This document shows, piece after piece, positions 1 to 5,141 of a stretch of 5,141 bases of DNA (position 1 is the first letter of the stretch; every line of letters begins with the position of its first letter). Location: positions 1-5,141 of the forward strand of contig JADHXT010000283.1 of the NCBI GenBank assembly GCA_016782825.1. Reading direction: 5' to 3'. This DNA is from Candidatus Brocadiia bacterium (GTDB taxonomy: Bacteria > Planctomycetota > PUPC01 > DSUN01). The notes below the pieces were generated by a model. The model ran no database searches. It was given only the letters and a program-made list of their open reading frames with translations, and was not told the DNA's origin. The position numbers and the translations under genes are program-made.

Positions 1-2
1 AC

Positions 3-128
3 CAGGAGCATGGCGACAATCTTAGGTTCATTCCCCTGGACGAGGATTTCCGGAAAGAACTTGAGGAGATGTTTGGGATCGATCTCCCCAACGCAGACTG
101 CTACTTCATCGTTCGGACGCCCCAATGA
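3..128 (+). CDS. C-terminal end of an unrecognised protein (5' end outside window)
   Basis: The frame is open from the window edge to TGA at 126-128 and gives 41 residues. The tail is rich in charged and hydrophobic residues (for example FIPLDEDFRKELEEMFGI, then CYFIVRTPQ at the end) and reads like real protein: a short amphipathic helix followed by a beta strand. A perfect 12-bp hairpin follows the stop by 19 bases, as expected at the end of a transcription unit. I do not recognise the family and the missing N-terminus prevents a functional call. The overlapping +1-frame ORF that starts with ATG at 10 runs straight through the hairpin and is taken to be a shadow. Confidence 0.6.
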   Translation, partial: QEHGDNLRFIPLDEDFRKELEEMFGIDLPNADCYFIVRTPQ

Positions 129-147
129 CCCCCTGATCGCGAGGGAA

Positions 148-178
148 GAGGCCGTGGGGCCAAGCTCCCCACGGCCTC
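148..178 (+). terminator. Hairpin terminator after the upstream gene
   Basis: The arms GAGGCCGTGGGG (148-159) and CCCCACGGCCTC (167-178) are perfectly complementary over 12 bp, with a 7-base loop. The following CTTCCTATT is only a weak U-tract. The hairpin lies between the stop at 128 and the ribosome binding site at 188, which fits Rho-independent termination of the upstream gene. Because only nine bases separate it from the next SD, it could also influence translation of the next gene if transcription reads through. Confidence 0.6.
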
Positions 179-187
179 CTTCCTATT

Positions 188-192
188 GGAGG
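188..192 (+). promoter_or_regulatory. Ribosome binding site deciding the GTG start at 204
   Basis: GGAGG at 188-192 lies 11 bases before GTG at 204. The alternative in-frame TTG at 186 overlaps this SD and has no SD of its own, so 204 is preferred. Confidence 0.6.
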
Positions 193-203
193 CTGCCCTG
201 CTC

Positions 204-1421
204 GTGAGATCGATCTCCCTGATTCTAATCGCCCTGGCCCTGACGGTCTCGGGCTATCTGCTGTACCGACACTTCGCGCTGACCGGCCCTCCGGCCCTAT
301 CCGGGACAGATTTCTGCTCGGCCGTGTTCGGCGTGGGCTGCGACAAGGCACTGCGAAGCCCGCTGGCCGTCCAGTTGGGGCTGCCATTGGCCGGCTGGGG
401 ACTGGTCTATCACGGCACGCTGGCCGCGCTGTTGCTGCTGGGCTGGGCCGTCGGCGACAGCTTCCGCTTCGAGGCGGCGACGGCCGCGCTGCTGCTGGCC
501 TTGGCCGCCGCCTTGGGCAGCCTCGCCTTGTTCGTCGTGATGCTCACACCCCTGGCGCCATTCTGTCCCTTGTGCGCCGTGGCGCACGCGATCAATCTGC
601 TGCTCCTGTTCCCGCTGAAGCGACTCACCGGGCGTCCCGTGCGGCAGTTGGCTCAGGCAGTGGGCGGGGCGATCAGGTACCTTGTCGGCCGCAAGACGGC
701 CGATCCCGCCGCCGCCCGATGGAAGCTGGTGGGATTCCTCGCCGCAGGCCTGGTGGCCGTGGTCATCTACCAGTGGGTGTTCGTCGAAGTCGCGCTCCAC
801 GCCCACTCAGGGAAAGCTCCCTTCGATCCGAAGGAAGCGGTCGCCGTCTTCGAGGCGAGCCCGAAGAAGGACACTCCGGTCACCAACGCGGACCCGAAGC
901 TCGGCCCGTCGGTCGCACCGGTCCGGATGGTCGTCTTCAGCGATTTTCAGTGTCCCGGCTGCGTGCAGTTGTGGCGGACGATACCGGGCGTGAGGAAGCA
1001 GTTCGGCGACAAGATGCAGATCGTCTTCAAGCACTTCCCGCTGGACAGCGCCTGCAACTCGATGCTGAAGGGGAAGCTGCACCCGAAGGCCTGCGAAGCC
1101 GCCCAGGCCGCCGAGGCCGCACGGGAGCAGGGGCAGTTCTGGCCCTTCCACGACGCGGTGCTCATGCCGCGCTCCGGCGGCAAGAAGACGCTGAAGGCGA
1201 TGGTCGAGGAGTTGGGCCTGGACTTCGGCCGATTCGACGCCCATCGCCGCGGAGACGCGGGCCTGGCCAAGATCAAGGCGGACATCGACCTGGGCATTTG
1301 CCTCGGCGTCGACGGCACGCCGTCGGTGTTCCTCAACGGCCGTCGCGTCTACGACACGCGCGAACAGGCGCTGCGGTTCCTGATCGGCCACGAGCTCGAG
1401 CACGCAGGCTACGCGAAATAG
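204..1421 (+). CDS. VKOR-DsbA fusion: quinone-linked envelope disulfide oxidoreductase
   Basis: This 405-residue protein joins a vitamin K epoxide reductase membrane domain to a periplasmic thioredoxin-fold (DsbA-like, Thioredoxin_4) domain. Known VKOR-DsbA fusions pass electrons from newly made disulfides to quinone, replacing the separate DsbA/DsbB pair. Visible features are helices near 3-24, 60-82, 91-115 and 119-137; loop cysteines C38 and C46 (seven residues apart, the spacing in human VKOR); the quinone-side CXXC at 121-124 (CPLC); a fifth helix near 173-197 leading to the exported domain; the DsbA-type CXXC at 250-253 (CPGC); and the cis-proline loop GTPS at P373. A second cysteine pair (DSACN and HPKAC) follows the DsbA active site, as in related fusions. 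All catalytic residues I would expect are present, so it is probably active. GTG at 204 is chosen because GGAGG precedes it; the TTG at 186 would add six residues. No clear terminator follows, and no partner gene is seen. Confidence 0.93.
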   Translation: MRSISLILIALALTVSGYLLYRHFALTGPPALSGTDFCSAVFGVGCDKALRSPLAVQLGLPLAGWGLVYHGTLAALLLLGWAVGDSFRFEAATAALLLALAAALGSLALFVVMLTPLAPFCPLCAVAHAINLLLLFPLKRLTGRPVRQLAQAVGGAIRYLVGRKTADPAAARWKLVGFLAAGLVAVVIYQWVFVEVALHAHSGKAPFDPKEAVAVFEASPKKDTPVTNADPKLGPSVAPVRMVVFSDFQCPGCVQLWRTIPGVRKQFGDKMQIVFKHFPLDSACNSMLKGKLHPKACEAAQAAEAAREQGQFWPFHDAVLMPRSGGKKTLKAMVEELGLDFGRFDAHRRGDAGLAKIKADIDLGICLGVDGTPSVFLNGRRVYDTREQALRFLIGHELEHAGYAK

Positions 1422-1455
1422 GGGGCGCTGATATGGAATGACCGTTGTTAAGTGA

Positions 1456-1692
1456 TTAGCGTGTCTCCCGGATGTCTTGCTCTTTCTGTTCGTCCGTCAA
1501 TCGATTGTGGGGGCGGAGGGTGTAGGCCTCTTCGACGGCATCGACCTGTTCATCGCGTACGGGGCCCACGACGGCAACGACGTCACCCTGTTCACCGGCT
1601 CCGAGCCGCAGATGGCCGTCCCCGAGCCGGCCACTCTGAGCCTCCTCGGCCTCGGCGGCTTCGCGCTGCTGCGCAGGCGCCGCAGGAGCTGA
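1456..1692 (+). pseudogene. PEP-CTERM sorting-signal tail of a surface protein, body missing
   Basis: The frame is open from 1456 to TGA at 1690-1692; the only start-like codon near the beginning is TTG at 1477 (71 residues). The end is a textbook PEP-CTERM signal: VPEPATLSLLGLGGFALL, a short hydrophobic helix, then an RRRRRS tail, coded at 1618-1689. Known PEP-CTERM tails direct exported proteins to an exosortase-type sorting system. Before it, FIAYGAHDGNDVTLFT resembles the last beta-strand repeat common in planctomycete PEP-CTERM proteins. A complete protein would have a signal peptide and a body of several hundred residues; neither is present, and the frame closes just upstream at TGA 1453-1455. 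I read it as the 3' remnant of a larger gene. A 10-bp hairpin follows the stop, the normal end of such a gene. A genuinely expressed 71-residue protein is less likely because it has no export signal. Confidence 0.7.
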
Positions 1693-1715
1693 CCGACCAT
1701 CACACCACAACTCCA

Positions 1716-1747
1716 CAAGGCGCCCTGGCTCACGCTGGGGCGCCTTG
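1716..1747 (+). terminator. Hairpin after the PEP-CTERM remnant
   Basis: CAAGGCGCCC (1716-1725) and GGGCGCCTTG (1738-1747) form a 10-bp perfect stem with a 12-base loop. No T-run follows. Its place 24 bases after the PEP-CTERM stop suggests it is the original terminator of that gene, and it separates the remnant from the HAF protein coding sequence. Confidence 0.55.
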
Positions 1748-1781
1748 CTCATGGCGTCGCGCGCCAAGCCGCTACGTCAAG

Positions 1782-2972
1782 GAGTCTTGGCGTGCGCACG
1801 GCTTCCTCATCACGCCGGAATCCGACGCCGCTGGAAAGCCGGTCGCCTGGTTCCAGGACAGGAGCTCGGACGGAATCAATGACTTGATGGCTGAGTTGGG
1901 CCCCATCAAGAGTGGCGCGGATTCCAGTGCTTCTGCGATCAACTCTTCCGATCAGGTAGTCGGATCGTCAGATGGGCACGCTGTCCTCTGGGAGAGTGAT
2001 GGGCAAGGCAACGCTACGCTCACCGACCTGGGCAAGGTGAAAGGTGAGAGAACTACCTGGGGCGGGAGCATCAATGACGCCGGTCAGGCGGTCGGCTTCG
2101 GGCACTCAACATCTGGAGGCGGAGTTACCCGCACCGCGTTCCTCTGGGAGAACGGGCAGATGACCAAACTCATCGACCTGATCGAGAACAGCGAAGGGAT
2201 TGGTGGCCTCGATGCGTTCGGGATCAACGAGCGCGGTGAGATTGCAGGCGCCATCCGGGGTGACGGCTACAGCCACGCCTACATCGCCCGCCCCTCGACG
2301 CAGGCCCCCCCGTCCCCTGGCATCACCGTTGAGCCGACCGATGGGCTGGTCACGACCGAGGGGTTCGGGACCGACACCTTCACCATCGTCCTCGACACCC
2401 AGCCGACGGACGACGTGACCATCGCCCTCTCGTCCAGCGACACCAGCGAGGGCACCGTCTCGCCGGACAGCGTCACGTTCACGGCCACCAACTGGGACCA
2501 GCCCCAGGCCATCACGGTCACGGGCGTGGACGACGCCGATGCAGACGGCGACGCGCCCTACACCATCCTCACCGCTCCCGCCGTCAGCGGCGACTCCGAC
2601 TACGGGGGCCTCAATGCCGCCGATGTCGACGCCGTGAATCTCGACGACGACGCGCCGAGTGGTGGTGTGACCGTCGTGTCGGTCACCTCACGAGACATCC
2701 GGTTGGGCGGGAAGTACAACATCACGGCAAGCATCAGAAACGAAGGACCCGCCGCCGTCATCATCCACGTGGACTGCGAGGTGGAGGACAGCTCAACCGA
2801 CATCCAGCAGCTCACGACACGGGAGGTGACCATCGAGCCCGGGGTCACCGCCAACGTCAAGTTCAACGACTACTCCGACTCCTCGAAGGTCTCGGCGGGC
2901 ATGTGCACTGCCTGGATAACCGTCGAGGAAGACCCGACGGCCGAAGGCTCGGACACATTCAAGCTCAAGTAG
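1782..2972 (+). CDS. HAF-repeat / Calx-beta-like / CARDB-like surface protein, 5' end apparently missing
   Basis: Convincing protein begins near 1782 and ends at TAG 2970-2972. Three HAF repeats come first (about 1797-1975, 1976-2130 and 2131-2275). They show the family pattern of an aromatic-hydrophobic strand (HGFLI, HAVLW, TAFLW), a DL turn, then AINSSDQVVG, SINDAGQAVG and GINERGEIAG. After a proline-rich linker comes a Calx-beta-like module (about 2322-2660) of the type VTIALSSSDTSEGTVSPDSV...NWDQPQAITVTGVDDADADG, ending NLDDD. Last is a CARDB-like beta-sandwich (about 2670-2970) with cysteines at codons 2775 and 2904. These are extracellular repeat domains; no enzymatic site is visible. 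The frame stays open back to GTG 1452, but that part overlaps the PEP-CTERM tail in another frame and is arginine-rich nonsense. Between 1693 and 1886 there is no in-frame start. The first is TTG 1884 or ATG 1887, which would cut the first HAF repeat and leave no signal peptide. The gene is therefore probably 5'-truncated, unless ATG 1887 is really used. No C-terminal sorting signal is present. Confidence 0.75.
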   Translation, partial: ESWRAHGFLITPESDAAGKPVAWFQDRSSDGINDLMAELGPIKSGADSSASAINSSDQVVGSSDGHAVLWESDGQGNATLTDLGKVKGERTTWGGSINDAGQAVGFGHSTSGGGVTRTAFLWENGQMTKLIDLIENSEGIGGLDAFGINERGEIAGAIRGDGYSHAYIARPSTQAPPSPGITVEPTDGLVTTEGFGTDTFTIVLDTQPTDDVTIALSSSDTSEGTVSPDSVTFTATNWDQPQAITVTGVDDADADGDAPYTILTAPAVSGDSDYGGLNAADVDAVNLDDDAPSGGVTVVSVTSRDIRLGGKYNITASIRNEGPAAVIIHVDCEVEDSSTDIQQLTTREVTIEPGVTANVKFNDYSDSSKVSAGMCTAWITVEEDPTAEGSDTFKLK

Positions 2973-3345
2973 CATCGAGCCCAAGCTGACGCAGCCGATG
3001 GCAAGGGGACGCGCGCCGGAGCGGAGGGAGGGCCGCTCCGGCGCTCCCTTCTCCAGAACTAAGAGGTGCGTTCACAAAACCCGGCATCGCTGTCGGTACA
3101 CGATGACAACCACGACCAAAGGCAGGCAGGGAGCACCAGGCGCCGTGGCCGGCTGTACCTTCACAGCCCTTGCTCCGCCACCCCACCCACTCCGCCTTCC
3201 TGCCTTCTGGCCAGCGATCCCGCGCACCTGCCTTGTGCCACTCGCTCCTCATCCACTTGCCGAACCTGGTCCGCTGGGCACTGTCGCTGGCTCGTCCGAT
3301 CTCATCTGCCCATGCCGACCCGGCTTGGTGTTGCTCAACATCCAT
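2965..3345 (-). CDS. Possible small unknown protein, overlapping the zinc-ribbon ORF
   Basis: This minus-strand frame reads from ATG at 3345 to TGA at 2967-2965, 126 residues. An SD-like AGGAG (minus strand, 3359-3355) lies nine bases before this ATG; the in-frame ATG at 3351 is too close to it. The first 65 or so residues look like protein: charged and tryptophan-rich, with RTRFGKWMRSEWHKAG and later EWVGWRSKG. The last third is doubtful because it runs back through the HAF gene's terminator hairpin and its low-complexity end reads like a shadow. The start overlaps the end of the zinc-ribbon ORF by 11 bases, which would allow translational coupling. I recognise no family. The sense strand is purine-rich here, which favours minus-strand coding, but this remains a weak call. 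Confidence 0.28.
   Translation of the reverse strand: MDVEQHQAGSAWADEIGRASDSAQRTRFGKWMRSEWHKAGARDRWPEGRKAEWVGWRSKGCEGTAGHGAWCSLPAFGRGCHRVPTAMPGFVNAPLSSGEGSAGAALPPLRRASPCHRLRQLGLDAT
3013..3044 (+). terminator. Strong hairpin terminator after the HAF-repeat gene
   Basis: GCGCCGGAGCGG (3013-3024) and CCGCTCCGGCGC (3033-3044) form a perfect 12-bp GC-rich stem with an 8-base loop (AGGGAGGG), followed by TCCCTTCTC. It starts 41 bases after the HAF-protein stop, so it is the best terminator candidate for that unit. Its presence suggests the 3' end of the gene is intact although the 5' end is not. Confidence 0.65.
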
Positions 3346-3478
3346 CTTCATCCTCTCCTGCATCGACCCAATCACCCAGGCCCTTCTGCTCCCGCTCAAC
3401 GACCCTGCCGCACCAAGGGCAGCATAGGCCACGTTTCGTGGCCGTCACCAGCCCGCCACACCATTCACACGTTCTCAT
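3335..3478 (-). CDS. Possible 47-residue zinc-ribbon protein
   Basis: The minus strand from ATG 3478 to TGA 3337-3335 encodes a short protein with a clear four-cysteine knuckle pair: CEWCGG at residues 4-9 and CPWCGR at 20-25 (C4-X2-C7, 12 residues, C20-X2-C23), as in small zinc ribbons. An acidic tail (DAGEDEDGC) follows. Upstream on the minus strand GGGGG lies about eight bases before ATG 3478; ATG 3484, six bases further out, is an alternative. The frame continues upstream to 3709, but that part is proline- and alanine-rich and looks non-coding, and a 12-bp hairpin lies just before the start. The next ORF begins within its last codons. Zinc ribbons of this size occur in many unrelated proteins, so no specific role is offered. 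The paired CX2C motifs and the minus-strand purine bias are the only evidence. Confidence 0.4.
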   Translation of the reverse strand: MRTCEWCGGLVTATKRGLCCPWCGRVVEREQKGLGDWVDAGEDEDGC

Positions 3479-3503
3479 CCTCATCACCCCCAGCCCGCCA
3501 TCA

Positions 3504-3537
3504 GGCGAGCTCAACTCGGGGAGTGGTTGAGCTTGCC
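3504..3537. terminator. 12-bp inverted repeat between minus-strand ORFs and a G-rich stretch
   Basis: GGCGAGCTCAAC (3504-3515) and GTTGAGCTTGCC (3526-3537) pair over 12 positions with one G-T wobble and a 10-base loop. Neither side carries a convincing T-run. On the minus strand it lies 26 bases upstream of the zinc-ribbon start, so it could end an upstream transcript or form a leader hairpin. Base composition flips from C-rich to G-rich on the + strand at this point. Confidence 0.4.
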
Positions 3538-3730
3538 TCGCGGTACCTCTGGGGGCTCGGTCTGTTGCCGAGCCGCTCTTCGCGGCCACGGCGTGATAGG
3601 CTTGGCCAATGCCCAGTACATAACAACAGCCACGCCCATCGGCCGGGACGGGGCACCCGGCACCGTGGACGGCTGGGGCGCTGGCCAGCGGGGGCGGGGT
3701 AGCGGGCACCAGGGTCGGGGGTGCCGTCTC
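3538..3730. other. Stretch with no recognised gene
   Basis: This part is G-rich on the + strand and I see no credible gene. All six frames are partly open, but their translations are low-complexity glycine/arginine or alanine/proline shadows. It contains a small hairpin, GGCTCGG (3554-3560) with CCGAGCC (3568-3574), 7 bp and a 7-base loop. No tRNA cloverleaf, direct repeat or transposase fragment was found by eye. Confidence 0.5.
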
Positions 3731-3759
3731 TTGACAGGGCCAGAAGGAGATGCTAAAAG
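3731..3759 (+). promoter_or_regulatory. Sigma-70-type promoter for the isomerase-like gene
   Basis: A perfect -35 TTGACA (3731-3736), a 17-base spacer, and a -10 TAAAAG (3754-3759; four of six matches) preceded by TGC, an extended -10. Transcription would start near 3766 and give a leader of about 160 bases before ATG 3925. A full consensus -35 with ideal spacing is notable in such GC-rich DNA. Confidence 0.55.
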
Positions 3760-3763
3760 ACTT

Positions 3764-3798
3764 CTGCAGGGTCTAGGCTCTCTCTGTAGCCTGGGCAG
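3764..3798 (+). ncRNA. Structured start of the leader before the isomerase-like gene
   Basis: CTAGGCT (3773-3779) pairs with AGCCTGG (3788-3794) around an 8-base CTCTCTGT loop (one G-T wobble). Below a 5-base bulge, CTGC (3764-3767) pairs with GCAG (3795-3798). The foot of the stem coincides with the predicted transcript start. Further possible hairpins follow at 3821-3839 (GGGAG/CTCCC) and 3849-3863 (CTCG/CGAG). I know of no riboswitch family that it matches, so it is only a candidate 5' leader structure. Confidence 0.35.
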
Positions 3799-3908
3799 GA
3801 TTCGACGTGTAGCGAGTTCTGGGAGAGGCGGGCGCTCCCGGCGGGGGACTCGAAGAAAACGAGGCCGCATGCCCAGCCTGTGCGAGCCGCGGAACCTCAA
3901 CTGAGCAT

Positions 3909-3913
3909 GGGAG
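3909..3913 (+). promoter_or_regulatory. Ribosome binding site favouring ATG 3925
   Basis: GGGAG at 3909-3913 lies 11 bases before ATG 3925. The in-frame ATG at 3907 overlaps this site and has no comparable SD upstream; it would also push the twin-arginine motif six residues further from the N-terminus. Confidence 0.5.
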
Positions 3914-3924
3914 TGACTTCCATC

Positions 3925-5141
3925 ATGTGTACACATTGCACTCGCAGACAGTTTGCCGGGGTAAGTGCGCTGAGCGGCATAGCATTGGCAATGGGGCACT
4001 TGGCGGCCAAGGCCGGCGTCTCGATCCGCGCACGCGCGGCGGACTCAAAGGTCCGGATCGCCGCGATCATTGCCGGCACGCCGGGGGAGCGCAGTTGGTC
4101 CCCGTCGGAAGCGGAGATCGCGACCGCTCGGAAGCGTTTGGCCGAAGCAGAGAAGAACCTCGGCAACGTGGAGTTCATCGTCGGCCAGGCAAACAACGCC
4201 AGGCAGACTGAACAGCTACTGGCCAAGGCGGGTCCCGACGCCCCCGTCCTGGCAATCAGCGCAGACATCTTTGGCCCAAGGAGGGTCATGCCGGCGATCT
4301 TCAAACAGCGCAGGGCGGTAGCCTTGTTCCATCTCCCTGTTGTTGGTGGGCACGATTGGTGCCTGGTGAAGCCGTGGCGTGAGGAGGGGCACAGGATCAC
4401 GCTCTTCAACACCACGGACTACGACGAGTTGGAGCGGGCGGCAGCACTGCTGAGGGTGATCCCGCTGTTGCGTAGAAGCCGAGTGCTGGTCTCTCCACCG
4501 TTCAAGGGGACGCCTGAGTCCTACGCGCCGGATCAGGTGAGGAAGCGGCTGGGGGTCGAAGTCCTGAGGATCGCCGAGGGGCGCTATGACGAGGCTATGG
4601 CGAAAGTGGACGCCGCTGCCGCGGAGGCCGAAGCGAAGGAATGGCTCGACGAAGCGAAGGGCATCGTCGAGCCGACCAGGGAGGACGTGGTCAAGGCCGC
4701 CAGGGCAAGTCTGACACTGGACCAGTTGATCGCCGAGAACCGCGCCGCCGGGTTATGCGTGGGGACGTGCATGCGCTGGCTGCCGCGCGGTTTCCCATGC
4801 CTGGGGTTCTCACGCCTGAACGACCGAGGGATCCCTGCCGCTTGCGACGGGGACATGGACTGCTTGCTGACGATGCTGATCTTCCAGCACGTGCTGAACC
4901 GGGCCGGTTTCCTGGGCAACGCGGCGGGCGTGGATACAGCCAAGAACGCCTTCCACCTCTCCCACTGCTCGGCCCCACTGCGAATGGAAGGCCCTCGAAG
5001 CCCCAGGGCGCCCTACCTGCTTCGTCGGCACGCGGAGGTCCGTGGCGGTGCAGTGACGGAGGTCCACTACCGCATCGGGCAGGAAGTCACATTCACCAAA
5101 CTGGTCCACCTCAACACCTTGCTGGTGTTCACCGGGAAGCT
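3925..5141 (+). CDS. Tat-exported L-fucose-isomerase-like protein (3' end outside window)
   Basis: The frame is open from ATG 3925 to the right edge: 405 residues and no stop. Residues 1-30 form a Tat signal: TRRQFAGVSALSGIALAMG, with the twin arginines at 7-8 followed by a mild hydrophobic stretch. A long alpha/beta region follows, starting VRIAAIIAG near 43-51, with GGHDWC at 141-146. From about 278 the sequence matches what I know of the C-terminal domain of the L-fucose/L-arabinose isomerase fold: GFPCLGFSRLNDRGIPAAC (289-307), DGDMD (308-312), VDTAKN (336-341) and HLSHCSAP (344-351). In E. coli FucI a Glu, an Asp and a late His bind the metal. D312 and D337 (25 residues apart, against 24 in FucI) are plausible counterparts of the first two, with Asp replacing Glu; the third may lie beyond the window. 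Similar exported proteins occur in planctomycete genomes, but their substrate is not established to my knowledge. An ATG at 3907 is the alternative start. It has its own likely promoter at 3731-3759. The protein is unusually cysteine-rich for an isomerase. Confidence 0.8.
   Translation, partial: MCTHCTRRQFAGVSALSGIALAMGHLAAKAGVSIRARAADSKVRIAAIIAGTPGERSWSPSEAEIATARKRLAEAEKNLGNVEFIVGQANNARQTEQLLAKAGPDAPVLAISADIFGPRRVMPAIFKQRRAVALFHLPVVGGHDWCLVKPWREEGHRITLFNTTDYDELERAAALLRVIPLLRRSRVLVSPPFKGTPESYAPDQVRKRLGVEVLRIAEGRYDEAMAKVDAAAAEAEAKEWLDEAKGIVEPTREDVVKAARASLTLDQLIAENRAAGLCVGTCMRWLPRGFPCLGFSRLNDRGIPAACDGDMDCLLTMLIFQHVLNRAGFLGNAAGVDTAKNAFHLSHCSAPLRMEGPRSPRAPYLLRRHAEVRGGAVTEVHYRIGQEVTFTKLVHLNTLLVFTGK

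Noticed and set aside
10..207. 65-residue + ORF with ATG at 10
   Set aside because: It overlaps the better protein tail in frame 3, runs through the 12-bp hairpin, and its translation has no recognisable character.
572..1441. 289-residue + ORF inside the VKOR-DsbA gene
   Set aside because: Arginine- and glycine-rich shadow of the true frame, which carries all the catalytic motifs.
1452..1781. N-terminal extension of the HAF-repeat frame back to GTG 1452
   Set aside because: It overlaps the PEP-CTERM coding frame and its hairpin and translates to arginine/proline-rich nonsense without a signal peptide.
2998..3702. Long + strand ORFs (2998-3702, 3066-3530)
   Set aside because: Low-complexity Pro/Ser/Arg translations produced by C-rich DNA; they start at or just after the terminator and have no domain features.
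3793..3860. tRNA T-loop-like strings on the minus strand (GTCGAATCC and TTCGAGTCC)
   Set aside because: Neither has a pairing T-stem, and no anticodon or D arm could be built around them.
3527..3904. 125-residue + ORF
   Set aside because: Gly/Arg-rich translation, and the likely promoter at 3731-3759 lies inside it; nothing recognisable.
3897..4415. 172-residue minus ORF
   Set aside because: Antisense shadow of the Tat-signal isomerase-like gene.
1..5141. CRISPR array, insertion sequence or defence system
   Set aside because: No regularly spaced repeats, transposase, integrase, nuclease or helicase motifs were seen on either strand.

Overview
The window looks like Planctomycetota DNA, most likely a Phycisphaerae-type lineage, though no rRNA or other marker gene is present to prove it. 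The reasons are high GC, a PEP-CTERM tail ending in an arginine run, a HAF-repeat surface protein carrying a Calx-beta-like module, and a Tat-exported protein related to L-fucose isomerase. All the recognisable plus-strand products are membrane, exported or surface proteins.

Layout on the + strand. 3-128 is the C-terminal tail of an unrecognised gene, followed by a 12-bp hairpin (148-178). 204-1421 is a complete five-helix VKOR-DsbA fusion for envelope disulfide formation, with a GTG start chosen from its ribosome binding site. 1456-1692 is a PEP-CTERM tail with no gene body, followed by a 10-bp hairpin. 1782-2972 is a HAF-repeat / Calx-beta-like / CARDB-like protein that has no start codon or signal peptide where one is expected. 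It ends in a strong 12-bp hairpin (3013-3044). 3045-3924 is an 880-base stretch with no recognised gene. It holds a possible pair of small overlapping minus-strand ORFs (a zinc ribbon at 3335-3478 and an unknown protein at 2965-3345), two hairpins, a good sigma-70-type promoter (3731-3759) and a structured leader. From 3925 to the right edge runs a Tat-signal L-fucose-isomerase-like protein that leaves the window without a stop codon.

Functional reading. The VKOR-DsbA protein would reoxidise through quinone and put disulfides into exported proteins. The damaged surface-protein block between the two healthy genes looks like rearrangement debris: a PEP-CTERM gene without its body next to a HAF gene without its head. 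The isomerase-like gene appears to have its own promoter. I see no CRISPR array, tRNA, rRNA, transposase or recognisable defence system. The best leads for something undescribed are the promoter plus leader at 3731-3924, the minus-strand small-ORF pair, and the cysteine-rich exported isomerase-like protein.
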